Shown here piece by piece: positions 1-10,895 of a stretch of DNA of 64,000 nucleotides (the first letter of the stretch is position 1; every line of letters begins with the position of its first letter). Position numbers and translations under genes: made by a program. Origin of the DNA: Massilia endophytica (lineage in GTDB: Bacteria > Pseudomonadota > Gammaproteobacteria > Burkholderiales > Burkholderiaceae_D). The notes under the pieces were generated by a model. That model did not search any database and was not told where the DNA came from. It worked only from the letters and a program-made list of their open reading frames with translations. Location of the stretch: the NCBI RefSeq assembly GCF_021165955.1, contig NZ_CP088952.1:4960001-5024000 (forward strand), written 5' to 3'.

Positions 1-2
1 CC

Positions 3-1184
3 TACGCCCTGTGCCGCCGCGCCATGGACCGGGGCGCGGCGCTGGCCGCCGCCGCCATCCTCCTCACCTTCCCGGCCACGGCCCTGTGGGCACGGCAGGT
101 GCAGCTCGATGTTCCGGCGCTGGCCCTGCTGCTTGCGGGGGCCGCCTGCCTGGCTGCCCACCTTGAAGATGGCGCCATGCGATGGCTGTGGGCAGCGGCA
201 GCCTTCCTCGGGCTGGCCGTGCTCACGCGCGTGCAGGCCATGCTTGCCTTGCCCCTGCTTCTGTATCTTCTGCTGCGCCCCTATCCCGGAAGGCCGCCGC
301 TCAAGCGCCGGCTGGCGGCCGTGGCGCTCGCGGCTGTGCTCGCGGCGCCCGCCTTCGCCATGGCGCTCTGGTTCAGCATGGAGAATCAGGCGCTGGCGAC
401 GGCGACCCCGGGCATGCCTGCGCTGGCAAGCTTCGAGAACTGGACGTGGTATGCCGCACGTCTGCCGCAGGCGCTTGGCTGGCCCGCCGCTGCCTTCATC
501 GCCTGCTGCCTGCCCCTGGTCCTGGCGCGCAGGAGCATGGCGCCGGCGATGCGCGTGGGCTGGCTGATGGCGGGCGTGGCCTGGCTCTTCTACACCGTCG
601 TATCGAACAAGGACCCGCGCTTCAACCTGCCGGGCTACGCCTTCCTTTTCCTCGCCGTGGCGATGACGGCATGGTCCTGCAAGCCCGCGCTGGCCAGGGC
701 TTCGCTCTGGCTGCTGCTCGCCGTTCAGCTCGCGCAGCTCGCCATGGCCGCCGTGCCCGTTGCGGCGGGCTATGCGGATGCGGCAAGGGCGGTGCAGGCC
801 GCCGCCCCGAAAAAAGCGACGGTGCTGGTCTCGGCGCATCGCGACGGCAGCTTCATCTACGCCCTGCGCACGCTCGGCCAGCGCCGCGACATCGGTGTGC
901 GGCGGGCGGACAAGCTCTTTGTGGATATCACGATCATGCGCGAACTGGGCATCCGCGACCGTGGGCTGGACCGCCATGCCATCCTCGCCCTGCTGGACAA
1001 GGAAAAGGTGGATATTCTCGTCGTCCAGCCGGGCTATCTGGGCGACCAGCCTACAATGCGCGAGTTCGAAGCGCTGCTGGCCGACCGCAGCCTGTTTGCG
1101 CCCATCGCCGCAATTCCCCTGAGCGGCCAGCTTGACCGGAGCGAACGGCAGCTGCTCCTTTTCCGCCGCCTTCATCGCCCATAG
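3..1184 (+). CDS. GT39/ArnT-like membrane glycosyltransferase, 5' partial
   Basis: The reading frame is open to the left edge, so the N-terminus lies outside the window; the first in-window ATG is at 24. The visible ~390 residues alternate hydrophobic helices with short loops, including a helix carrying an Asp in a DVPALALLL context and an R-x-x-x-L-A-L-P stretch, which resembles the C-terminal membrane half of family 39 (PMT/ArnT) lipid-linked sugar transferases. The last ~150 residues form a soluble, probably periplasmic domain. Such enzymes move a sugar from a polyprenyl phosphate donor onto lipid A, protein or glycan in the periplasm. The acceptor cannot be told because the catalytic first loop is missing from the window. 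The stop is TAG at 1182-1184. Confidence 0.6.
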   Translation, partial: YALCRRAMDRGAALAAAAILLTFPATALWARQVQLDVPALALLLAGAACLAAHLEDGAMRWLWAAAAFLGLAVLTRVQAMLALPLLLYLLLRPYPGRPPLKRRLAAVALAAVLAAPAFAMALWFSMENQALATATPGMPALASFENWTWYAARLPQALGWPAAAFIACCLPLVLARRSMAPAMRVGWLMAGVAWLFYTVVSNKDPRFNLPGYAFLFLAVAMTAWSCKPALARASLWLLLAVQLAQLAMAAVPVAAGYADAARAVQAAAPKKATVLVSAHRDGSFIYALRTLGQRRDIGVRRADKLFVDITIMRELGIRDRGLDRHAILALLDKEKVDILVVQPGYLGDQPTMREFEALLADRSLFAPIAAIPLSGQLDRSERQLLLFRRLHRP

Positions 1185-1282
1185 TTACCCTTCATCCGCC
1201 AATTTAGCCCATTCGTCGGAAACCGCTGCCGCGCGCGGGGCGCTTGCATAGAATGGCGCTCTCGCTGACTTCAGGAGCCGAC

Positions 1283-2101
1283 ATGAAAGCCCTCTTCTTC
1301 GCTGGCTGCCTCGCGGCCGCAGGCGGCGCAGTGGCCAGCCCCTGCCTCGAACGCCTCGTACCCTATGGCGCGGCCATTCCCGCGCCCGAATACCGCCTGG
1401 AGCTGGGCGGCCTCGTTTATCTGGGTGCGCAGCATTCCTCCGATCCCGGAGAAGCGCAGTTTGCCGACATCGAGAAGCGCTGGAATGCCATGAAACCGGA
1501 TGTGGCCTTCTACGAAGGCCCCAATCGCCCGGTCCCCGCGAACCGTGAAGAAGCTATCCGGCAGACGGGGGAATCCGGCTTCGTGCGCTATCTGGCCGCA
1601 CGGGACGGCGTGGCGCTGGCGAGGCTGGAACCGGAGCCGAAAGACGAAGCGGCCTGGCTGCTCCAGCGCTTCACGCCGGAGCAGGTCAGTCTTTTCTACA
1701 CTTTGCGCGAGGCGGCCCGCCTGCGCGAGCGGCGCAGTATGGACGAAGAGGCCATCACCATGGCCATTGGCCAGATGCTGGAACGTGCCGCGGGCATGGG
1801 TCTTCCCATCTCTTTCCGCAGCACAGCCGAGGTGGCGGCGGCCTACCGGCGCTACTGGACCGAGCCGGCGCAATGGTGGCAGGCGCCCTCGCGCTGGTTC
1901 GATCCCAGGGCCCGTTCGGCCGATACCGGCGGCATCTTCACCAACGAGGTCAATGCGCAGTCCAGCGCCTTCCGCAACGTGAATATGGTGAACCGTCTTT
2001 CCGCCGCCGTACGGGAAGGGAAAAAGGTGTTTGCCGTAGTGGGCCGCGACCATGTGTCGCATCAGGCCGACGCGCTGCGCTGCAGCATCGCCACACCCTG
2101 A
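1283..2101 (+). CDS. exported TraB/Tiki-superfamily-like protein
   Basis: A 272-residue protein with a clear N-terminal signal peptide (hydrophobic residues 2-18, cleavage near Ala-Ser-Pro at 18-20). I chose the ATG at 1283 because AGGAG lies at 1273-1277 and the signal peptide begins there; an in-frame TTG at 1244 would spoil it. Residues 46-51 (YLGAQH) and 77-80 (YEGP), together with a late VVGRDH motif (His257), match the spaced G-x-x-H, E-G and G-x-x-H pattern of the TraB/PrgY/Tiki/EreA superfamily of putative metal-dependent hydrolases. Periplasmic location is inferred. No substrate can be named. It stands alone, 77 bp before the M3 peptidases. Confidence 0.5.
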   Translation: MKALFFAGCLAAAGGAVASPCLERLVPYGAAIPAPEYRLELGGLVYLGAQHSSDPGEAQFADIEKRWNAMKPDVAFYEGPNRPVPANREEAIRQTGESGFVRYLAARDGVALARLEPEPKDEAAWLLQRFTPEQVSLFYTLREAARLRERRSMDEEAITMAIGQMLERAAGMGLPISFRSTAEVAAAYRRYWTEPAQWWQAPSRWFDPRARSADTGGIFTNEVNAQSSAFRNVNMVNRLSAAVREGKKVFAVVGRDHVSHQADALRCSIATP

Positions 2102-2178
2102 TCTCCCTGCTATGATCGTGCGTTCGCGTGCCGCCGCTACAGGCGGCATTCCCTTTGGCCTTGAACGGAACCCACGAT

Positions 2179-4284
2179 ATGACTTCTGTACGAATGCTCG
2201 CCGTCGCCGCTGCCCTGAGCATGGCGTTCGCTCCGCTGTCCCAGGCCGCGCCCGCCGCCGCCAATCCCTTCTTCACGCAAAGCCCGCTGCCTCTGCAGTA
2301 CCCCGTGTTCGACAAGATCCGCAACGAGCACTTCGCGCCGGCCTTCAAGAAGGGCATGGAGCAGGAGCTGAAGGAAATCGCGGCCATCGCCAACAATCCG
2401 AAGCCCGCCACTTTCGAGAACACCATCGTGGCCATGGAACGCAGCGGACGCCTGCTGCACCGTGTGTACACCACTTTCAGCAACCTGCAGGGCGCCAACA
2501 CCAACGATGCGCTGGATGCCATCGACCGCGAGATGTCGCCCAAACTGGCAGCGCACAGCGACGCCATCCACCTGAATGCGAAGCTGTTCAAGCGCGTCCA
2601 GAGCCTCTACGACAAGCGCGATACGCTGGGCCTCGATCCGGAATCCGCCTACCTGCTGGAGCGCTACCACATCGATTTCGTACGCGCGGGCGCGAAGCTG
2701 AACGCGGCGGACAAGGAAAAGCTCAAGGCCCTGAACGCGCAGATTGCCACCCTGCAGACCACCTTCACGCAGAACGTGCTGAAGGAAACGAATGCTTCCG
2801 CCCTGATCGTGGACAGCCGCGAGGAGCTGGCCGGTCTTCCCGATGCCGCCATCGATGCCGCCGCAGCAGCGGCCAAGGAGCGCGGCATGGAAGGCAAGTA
2901 CGCCCTGGCGCTGATGAACACTTCCGGCCAGCCGCCGCTGGCGGAGCTGAGCAATCCCGCCGTGCGCGCACGCCTGATGAAGGCATCCCTCGAGCGCGGC
3001 AGCCATGGCGGTGAGTTCGACAACCGCGAGGTGGTGCGCAAGCTCGCCACGCTGCGCGCAGAACAGGCCGCGCTGCTGGGCTACGAGAACTACGCCGCCT
3101 ACTCGCTGGAAGACCAGACGGCCAAGACGCCGGCCAACGTCAACAAGCTGCTCGCCGAACTGGCCAAGCCCGCAGTGGACAACGCCCGCCGTGAAGGAGC
3201 GGACCTGGAAGCGGTCGCCGGAAAGCCCATCGCCGCCGCCGACTGGAGCATCTACACCGACAAGGTGCGCGCCCAGCGCTACGCTTTCGACGAGAAGCAG
3301 ATCAAGCCCTACTTCGAACTGGACCGCGTGCTGAAGGACGGCGTCTTCTTCGCCGCCACCAAGCTGTATGGCATCACCTTCAAGGAGCGCAAGGACCTGC
3401 CGGTTTATAACCCGGACGTGCGCGTCTTCGATGTCTTCGATACCGATGGCAAGCAATTGGCCATCTTCATCGCCGACATGTACGCCCGCAGCAACAAGCA
3501 GGGCGGGGCATGGATGAACGAGTACGTGTCCCAATCGAAGCTGCTCGGCACCAAGCCCGTGGTGGCGAACCACCTGAACATCCCCAAGCCTCCTGCAGGC
3601 GAACCGACCCTGCTGACCTTCGACGAAGTGAAGACGGCCTTCCACGAATTCGGCCACGCGCTGCATGGCATGTTCTCGGACGTGAAGTACCCTCGCTTCG
3701 CCGGTCCGAGCGTGCCGCGCGACTTCGTCGAGTATCCGTCGCAGGTGAACGAGATGTGGGCCGTGTGGCCGGAGGTGCTGGAGAACTACGCGCGCCACTA
3801 CAAGACGGGCGAGCCGATGCCGAAGGCGCTGCTGGACAAGATCATGGCCTCGCGCAAATTCAACCAGGGCTTCGCCACCACCGAATACCTGGCAGCCTCC
3901 TTGCTCGACCAGCGCTGGCACCAGCTCAAGCCTTCCCGGGTTCCGTCCGACGTGCTGGCCTTCGAGGCTGCCGCGCTGAAGGACGCGGGCGTGGATTACG
4001 CCCTGGTGCCGCCGCGCTACCGCACCACCTACTTCTCCCACGCCTTCTCCGGCGGCTATTCGGCGGGCTACTACGCCTACCTGTGGTCCGAAAAGCTCGA
4101 CGCGGACAGCGTGGAATGGTTCAAGGAAAACGGCGGCCTGCTGCGCAAGAACGGCGACTGGTTCCGCAAGACCCTGCTGTCGCGCGGCGGGACGGCGGAC
4201 GCCATGAAGCTGTTCCAGGACTTCCGCGGCCGCGATGCCGTCATCGAACCCTTGCTCGAACGCCGCGGCCTGAACGGCAAATAA
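2179..4284 (+). CDS. exported M3 zinc metallopeptidase (Dcp-like), copy 1
   Basis: A 701-residue protein with a signal peptide ending near Ala-Ala-Pro at about 24, so probably periplasmic. The zinc site is HEFGH at residues 489-493 (His489, catalytic Glu490, His493) with the third ligand Glu518 in VPRDFVE, the same 29-residue spacing as in peptidyl-dipeptidase Dcp. Length fits the M3A family (about 680-720). Dcp enzymes remove C-terminal dipeptides from oligopeptides. The start at 2179 is chosen because the hydrophobic signal begins there; the upstream in-frame ATG at 2128 would add a non-conserved 17-residue tail. It is followed after 11 bp by a close paralogue, and the two form an evident operon and tandem duplication. 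Confidence 0.85.
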   Translation: MTSVRMLAVAAALSMAFAPLSQAAPAAANPFFTQSPLPLQYPVFDKIRNEHFAPAFKKGMEQELKEIAAIANNPKPATFENTIVAMERSGRLLHRVYTTFSNLQGANTNDALDAIDREMSPKLAAHSDAIHLNAKLFKRVQSLYDKRDTLGLDPESAYLLERYHIDFVRAGAKLNAADKEKLKALNAQIATLQTTFTQNVLKETNASALIVDSREELAGLPDAAIDAAAAAAKERGMEGKYALALMNTSGQPPLAELSNPAVRARLMKASLERGSHGGEFDNREVVRKLATLRAEQAALLGYENYAAYSLEDQTAKTPANVNKLLAELAKPAVDNARREGADLEAVAGKPIAAADWSIYTDKVRAQRYAFDEKQIKPYFELDRVLKDGVFFAATKLYGITFKERKDLPVYNPDVRVFDVFDTDGKQLAIFIADMYARSNKQGGAWMNEYVSQSKLLGTKPVVANHLNIPKPPAGEPTLLTFDEVKTAFHEFGHALHGMFSDVKYPRFAGPSVPRDFVEYPSQVNEMWAVWPEVLENYARHYKTGEPMPKALLDKIMASRKFNQGFATTEYLAASLLDQRWHQLKPSRVPSDVLAFEAAALKDAGVDYALVPPRYRTTYFSHAFSGGYSAGYYAYLWSEKLDADSVEWFKENGGLLRKNGDWFRKTLLSRGGTADAMKLFQDFRGRDAVIEPLLERRGLNGK

Positions 4285-4295
4285 GGAGAGAGACC

Positions 4296-6425
4296 ATGTA
4301 CCGTCCACAAATCCTCATCATCGCGGCCAGCCTGGCCGTGGCGGGCATCGTGCATGCCGCGCCTTCCGCGCCAGTGCTCGCGGAATCGAACCCCTTCGCC
4401 AAGGCCAGCACCCTGCCTTTCCAGTACCCGGTGTTCGACCGCATTCATGACGAAGACTATGGTCCCGCCTTCGATGCAGGCATCCGCGAGCAGGCGGCCG
4501 AGGTGCAGGCCATCGCCAACAACAAGGCCGCGCCCACTTTCGACAACACCATCGTCGCCCTGGAACGCAGCGGCACGCTGCTGACCCGCGTATCGAATGT
4601 GTTCTTCAACCTGTCCGGCACCAACACCAACCCCGCCATGCAGCAGCTGGACCGCGACCTGGCGCCGAAGCTGGCAGCGCACAGCGATGCGATGCGCCTG
4701 AACGGCAAGCTGTATGCGCGCATCAAGGCCCTGTACGACAAGCGCGACAAGCTGGGCCTCGACCCCGAGTCGAAGTACCTGCTGGAGCGCTATCACACCG
4801 ACTTCGTGCGCGCGGGCGCGAAGCTGTCGGAGGCGAACAAGAAGAAGCTGAAGGCCTACAACGCCGAACTGGCGGCCCTGCAGACGAACTTCGCGCAGAA
4901 CGTGCTGAACGAGTCGAACGACTCCGCCCTTATTGTGGACACGCGCGAAGAGCTGGCGGGCATGCCGGACAAGGCCATCGATGCCGCCGCCGCCAACGCC
5001 AAGGCGCGCGGCCTGGAAGGGAAGTTCGCCATCCCCATCGTGAACACCACGGGCCAGGCTTCGCTGGAAGTACTGACCAACCGCACGACGCGCGAGCGCC
5101 TGCTGCAGGCCTCGATGGGGCGCGGCAGCCGCGGCGGCCCTTACGACAACCGCGAACTGGTGCTGAAGCTGGCCAAGCTGCGCGCGGAACGCGCCCAGCT
5201 GCTGGGCTACAGCAGCCACGCGGCCTACACGCTGGAAGACCAGACCGCGCACGACACCGCGGCCGTGAACAAGCTCCTGGCCGAATTCGCCCGCCCCGCC
5301 GTTGCCAATGCGCGCAAGGAGGCGGCCGACATCCAGAAGCTGATCGACGCCGAGAAAGGCGGCGCGCCGCTGGGCGCTGCCGACTGGTCCTTCTACACCG
5401 ACAAGGTGCGCCAGGCGCGCTACGCCTTCGACCAGAACCAGATCCGGCCCTACTTCGAGTTGAACAGCGTGCTGCAGAACGGCGTCTTCTTCGCCGCCAA
5501 CAAGGTCTATGGCCTCAGTTTCAAGGAGCGCAAGGACCTGCCGGTGTATAACCCGGACGTGAGGGTCTTCGACGTCTTCGACGCCGACGGCAGCCAGCTC
5601 GCCATCTTCATCGCCGACTTCTACGCCCGCAGCAACAAGCGCGGCGGCGCATGGATGAACGCTTACGTGTCGCAGTCGAAGCTCACAGGCGCGAAGCCGG
5701 TAATCGCCAATCACCTGAACATCCCCAAGCCCGCCGATGGCGAGCCCACGCTGATGACCTACGACGAGGTGCGCACCATGTTCCACGAGTTCGGCCATGC
5801 CCTGCACGGCATGTTCTCGGACGTGAAATATCCGCGCTTCTCCGGCACCCGCGTGCCGCGCGACTATGTCGAATTCCCCTCACAGGTGAACGAGATGTGG
5901 GCCGTGTGGCCTGAAGTGCTGAACAACTACGCCAGGCATTACCAGACGGGCGCGCCGATGCCGAAGGAGCTGCTGGACAAGGTGCTCGCGTCCGGCAAGT
6001 TCAACGAGGGCTTCCGCACCACCGAGTATCTGGCGGCCTCCATCCTGGACCAGCGCTGGCACCAGCTGGGCGCGAACCAGATCCCGGGCGACGTGCTGGC
6101 CTTCGAAGCCGCCGCGCTGAAGGACGCGGGCGTGGACTTCGCGCCCGTGCCGCCGCGCTACCGCACCACCTACTTCTCCCACGTGTTCTCCAGCGGCTAT
6201 TCGGCGGGCTACTACGGCTACCTGTGGGCCGAGAAGCTCGACGCGGACGCCGTGGAATGGTTCAAGGAGAACGGGGGCATGCTGCGCCAGAACGGCGACC
6301 GCTTCCGCAAGATGCTGCTCGCGCGCGGCGGCACCATGGATGCGATGCAGATGTACCGCGACTTCCGCGGCCGCGATGCGCGCATCGAGCCGCTGCTGGA
6401 ACGGCGCGGCCTCACCGGGCAATAA
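4296..6425 (+). CDS. exported M3 zinc metallopeptidase (Dcp-like), copy 2
   Basis: A 709-residue paralogue of the preceding gene, colinear over the whole length and clearly homologous at every motif. The signal peptide covers residues 1-22. Zinc ligands are His497, His501 (HEFGH) and Glu526 (VPRDYVE), with catalytic Glu498. The start is fixed by a strong AAGGAGAG ribosome-binding site at 4283-4290. It has a short insertion relative to copy 1 near residue 350 (KLIDAEKGGA). The pair probably arose by tandem duplication and may have diverged in peptide preference; both keep all catalytic residues. Read-through from copy 1 is likely, as no terminator lies in the 11-bp gap. Confidence 0.85.
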   Translation: MYRPQILIIAASLAVAGIVHAAPSAPVLAESNPFAKASTLPFQYPVFDRIHDEDYGPAFDAGIREQAAEVQAIANNKAAPTFDNTIVALERSGTLLTRVSNVFFNLSGTNTNPAMQQLDRDLAPKLAAHSDAMRLNGKLYARIKALYDKRDKLGLDPESKYLLERYHTDFVRAGAKLSEANKKKLKAYNAELAALQTNFAQNVLNESNDSALIVDTREELAGMPDKAIDAAAANAKARGLEGKFAIPIVNTTGQASLEVLTNRTTRERLLQASMGRGSRGGPYDNRELVLKLAKLRAERAQLLGYSSHAAYTLEDQTAHDTAAVNKLLAEFARPAVANARKEAADIQKLIDAEKGGAPLGAADWSFYTDKVRQARYAFDQNQIRPYFELNSVLQNGVFFAANKVYGLSFKERKDLPVYNPDVRVFDVFDADGSQLAIFIADFYARSNKRGGAWMNAYVSQSKLTGAKPVIANHLNIPKPADGEPTLMTYDEVRTMFHEFGHALHGMFSDVKYPRFSGTRVPRDYVEFPSQVNEMWAVWPEVLNNYARHYQTGAPMPKELLDKVLASGKFNEGFRTTEYLAASILDQRWHQLGANQIPGDVLAFEAAALKDAGVDFAPVPPRYRTTYFSHVFSSGYSAGYYGYLWAEKLDADAVEWFKENGGMLRQNGDRFRKMLLARGGTMDAMQMYRDFRGRDARIEPLLERRGLTGQ

Positions 6426-6429
6426 AGGC

Positions 6430-6460
6430 TTGACCTGTCCAATGTAGACAGGTTTATGCT
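6430..6460 (+). promoter_or_regulatory. MerR-type promoter with 19-bp spacer and central dyad
   Basis: A -35 hexamer TTGACC (6430-6435) and a -10 hexamer TATGCT (6455-6460) are separated by 19 bp, the overlong spacer typical of promoters activated by MerR-family regulators. A perfect 7-7-7 inverted repeat, ACCTGTC (6433-6439) and GACAGGT (6447-6453), sits between and over the hexamers, where a MerR dimer binds. The merR-like gene is the second gene downstream, which argues for autoregulation. Confidence 0.75.
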
Positions 6461-6466
6461 GGATGC

Positions 6467-6862
6467 ATGAACGATGAAGACTTCCTGCGCCAGCTCGGCG
6501 ACTGCACGCTGCCTCCGCAGCATTTCAACCATCTCGGCCATGTGCGGCTGGCATGGCTCAACCTGCGCCGCCGGCCTTTCGGGCAGGCGGTGCAGCACAC
6601 TTGCGGAACCATCCGCAACTACGCCACCCACCTGGGCGCGTCCGGCAAGTTCCACTGCACCGTGACCACGGCCCTCGTGCACCTGCTGCGCGAGGCGGGC
6701 GCCTGCCGTCCCGATCTCGATTGGGAGGGCTTCCTGTGCGAGGCCGCGCCCCTGCTGGCGGATGCGCGCGGCAGGCTGTCCCTGCACTATTCCGAGGGCG
6801 TTCTCGCCAGCGAGGCTGCGCGCCAGGCCTTCGTGCCGCCGGACCGGGCGCCCCTGCCATGA
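6467..6862 (+). CDS. conserved small protein in merR operon, function unknown
   Basis: A 131-residue soluble protein without signal peptide or membrane segment. It carries a conserved-looking N-terminal block, FNHLGHVRLAWL (residues 20-31), and a middle block KFHCTVTTALVHLL (61-74). I recognise these as a widespread uncharacterised family but cannot assign a reaction. It is the first gene behind a MerR-type promoter and overlaps the merR-like gene by 4 bp (ATGA at 6859-6862), so the two are translationally coupled. It is therefore the best candidate for the output of the regulator, perhaps an enzyme or small-molecule binder that responds to the same signal. Confidence 0.7.
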   Translation: MNDEDFLRQLGDCTLPPQHFNHLGHVRLAWLNLRRRPFGQAVQHTCGTIRNYATHLGASGKFHCTVTTALVHLLREAGACRPDLDWEGFLCEAAPLLADARGRLSLHYSEGVLASEAARQAFVPPDRAPLP

Positions 6863-7377
6863 GCGCTTCCTACAGCGTGGGCCGGATGGCGCGGCGCGCG
6901 GGCATCTCGCGCACCACGCTGCTGTACTACGAAAGCCTCGGCCTCGTGGCGCCCGCGCGCACTGCGGCGGGCTACCGGCGCTACAGCGAAGAGGATGCGC
7001 AGCGCCTGGAACGCATCCGCGGCTACCGCGCCACGGGCCTCAGCCTGGAAGCGGTGGCGGCCCTGATCGACGAGGCGCAAACGCCCTCCCTGCTGCAGCA
7101 GCGCCTGCGCGAGATCCACCTGGAGATCGCCCGCCTGCGCGAACAGCAGGCCGTGCTGGAAAGGATGCTGGGGCAGGCCGGTGCGGAGCCGATGAACAAG
7201 GAGCGCTGGACCGCCCTGCAGCGCGCGGCGGGCGTGGACGATGCGGCCATGGCCCGCTGGCACGCCCTGTTCGAACGCCAGGCGCCCCAGGCCCATGAGG
7301 ACTTCCTCTGCTCGCTCGGCCTGGACGGGGACGAGATTGCGCGCATTCGTGGCTGGGCACGCGGAATCGGTGTATAA
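6859..7377 (+). CDS. MerR-family transcriptional regulator
   Basis: A 172-residue protein with the typical MerR layout. The N-terminal winged helix-turn-helix covers residues 4-72 (SVGRMARRAGISRTTLLYYE and the GYRRYSEED wing). A long dimerisation helix runs from about 80 to 112, followed by a C-terminal effector part of about 60 residues. The C-terminal part has no paired cysteines, so a metal sensor of CueR or ZntR type is unlikely; an organic ligand or stress signal is more probable. It likely binds the dyad at 6433-6453 and controls its own two-gene operon. The start overlaps the stop of the upstream gene. Confidence 0.85.
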   Translation: MSASYSVGRMARRAGISRTTLLYYESLGLVAPARTAAGYRRYSEEDAQRLERIRGYRATGLSLEAVAALIDEAQTPSLLQQRLREIHLEIARLREQQAVLERMLGQAGAEPMNKERWTALQRAAGVDDAAMARWHALFERQAPQAHEDFLCSLGLDGDEIARIRGWARGIGV

Positions 7378-7413
7378 GTTCGTCTGTAGCCACTTTCACA
7401 AGGGGACGACACG

Positions 7414-7689
7414 ATGGACAATAATCTGAAAGAGTCGCTGCGCAATCTGCACCGCAGCCTGGCCAATGCCGGCCCGGTGGACGAGGAGTTGCAGGAGCTG
7501 CTGCGCCAGCTCGATGAAGATATCCGCCAGCTGCTGGAACAGCGCGCCGCCGATACGGAAGAAGCGACCACCACCTACGGACTGGCCGAACGCACCCAGG
7601 AAATCTCCGCCCGCTTCGCGGCCCGCCATCCCTCGCTCGAACCGACGCTGCGCGAGCTGGGCCGCATCCTGGGCAATATGGGCATCTGA
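7414..7689 (+). CDS. DUF4404 family protein
   Basis: A 91-residue acidic, mostly helical protein, preceded by an AAGGGGA ribosome-binding site at about 7399-7405. The N-terminal helix (LKESLRNLHRSLA) and the C-terminal block (ARHPSLEPTLRELGRILGNMGI) match the DUF4404 family of short cytosolic proteins, whose function is unknown. Heptad-like leucines between residues 5 and 45 suggest a coiled coil. It is a single gene with its own downstream hairpin; nothing in the neighbourhood points to a role. Confidence 0.7.
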   Translation: MDNNLKESLRNLHRSLANAGPVDEELQELLRQLDEDIRQLLEQRAADTEEATTTYGLAERTQEISARFAARHPSLEPTLRELGRILGNMGI

Positions 7690-7695
7690 CAGAGG

Positions 7696-7732
7696 AACCG
7701 GGCCCCGGCCAGAGGGTAGCCGGCGCCCGGTT
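7696..7732. terminator. stem-loop after the DUF4404 gene
   Basis: A 14-bp stem with one mismatch (7696-7709 against 7719-7732, arms of the AACCGGGC type) and a 9-nt loop lies between convergent genes. There is no T run, so it may act as a bidirectional weak terminator or an mRNA end stabiliser. Confidence 0.45.
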
Positions 7733-7740
7733 GGCTGGCG

Positions 7741-8253
7741 TCAGGGAAACGCCAGCATGGGCGGCTCTTCGCCGCCAAAGCTGAAGTCGGGATGCCGCGC
7801 AGCGATCATCTCTTCAATCTCGCGGATGCGCCGCAGTGGAACATCCACCATCATCAGCACTTCGCCGTTCTGGATACGGTCGGCGTATTTTTCGAGTTTC
7901 TTGTTCGGGATGGCGCAGGCATTCATGCCGGAGGCCCAGGCCCCGAACAGCGCGCCGCCCAGCGCCATGAGCAGGATGGCGGCGGTGCGCATGGTCAGCC
8001 CCTCGGGCGGCATCAGCACCAGCAGCACGCCGGCAAGGAAACCCACGATGCCCCCGATCACCACGCCCAGCTGGGCGCCATGGATCAGGTCGGTTTTGAT
8101 GACGAAACTGCAGTCCGGCATGTCTTTCGGCAAAGTGCCTTCGCGCGCCATGAAGTGGATGTGGCGCTCTTCGATGCGTGCCAGCAAGAGCTCATCGAGC
8201 ATGGCGCGGGCGGCGGGAATATTCGGTAGAACGTAATAGACTCTGCGGCGCAT
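7741..8253 (-). CDS. DUF1269-like membrane protein
   Basis: A 170-residue protein. Residues 1-58 form a soluble N-domain with the RRVYYVLPN start and the RIEERHIHF block common in this family. Two glycine-rich membrane helices follow (about 60-81 and 88-108, with GGIVGFLAGV and ALGGALFGAW). A C-terminal soluble tail has the VDVP-R-I-E-I block. The architecture fits the DUF1269/glycine-zipper family of small inner-membrane proteins, sometimes tied to stress responses. The gene is divergent from the YgiQ gene, leaving about 150 bp of shared upstream DNA. Function unknown. Confidence 0.65.
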   Translation of the reverse strand: MRRRVYYVLPNIPAARAMLDELLLARIEERHIHFMAREGTLPKDMPDCSFVIKTDLIHGAQLGVVIGGIVGFLAGVLLVLMPPEGLTMRTAAILLMALGGALFGAWASGMNACAIPNKKLEKYADRIQNGEVLMMVDVPLRRIREIEEMIAARHPDFSFGGEEPPMLAFP

Positions 8254-8404
8254 GATGGTCTCCCCCTGGGCTATTTTATCGTTATAGCAAAAGACCCGCC
8301 GAATGCAATGCCGCCTCCCAAGTTATTGAAAAATAAAAGCTTTTATGCCGTGCCCGCCTGGTCCGGACGCGCGCAGGCGGCCAGTTTCCGGTACAATGCT
8401 GCGG

Positions 8405-10741
<2,337 letters not shown>

Positions 10742-10768
10742 TCCAGGCAGGACGCGAATCCGCAACAG

Positions 10769-10804
10769 CATGGCCGTTTCTCCGGAAACGGCCATGTTGT
10801 TTTT
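10769..10804 (+). terminator. Rho-independent terminator after YgiQ gene
   Basis: A perfect 12-bp stem (CATGGCCGTTTC with its complement, loop TCCG) is followed by TTGTTTTT. It ends the YgiQ transcript. Confidence 0.85.
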
Positions 10805-10895
10805 GGGCATCTGTCACATTTCGATGCAATAATGCTGGTTTACGGCGCTGCGCCCGAGGGGCTGCAGCACATCTGCATCGACAATTGGAATCCTT

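Noticed and set aside
3510..4295. Long in-frame extension upstream of the second M3 peptidase
   Set aside because: It runs antiparallel in meaning through the first peptidase in another frame and the real start has a signal peptide and an AAGGAGAG site.
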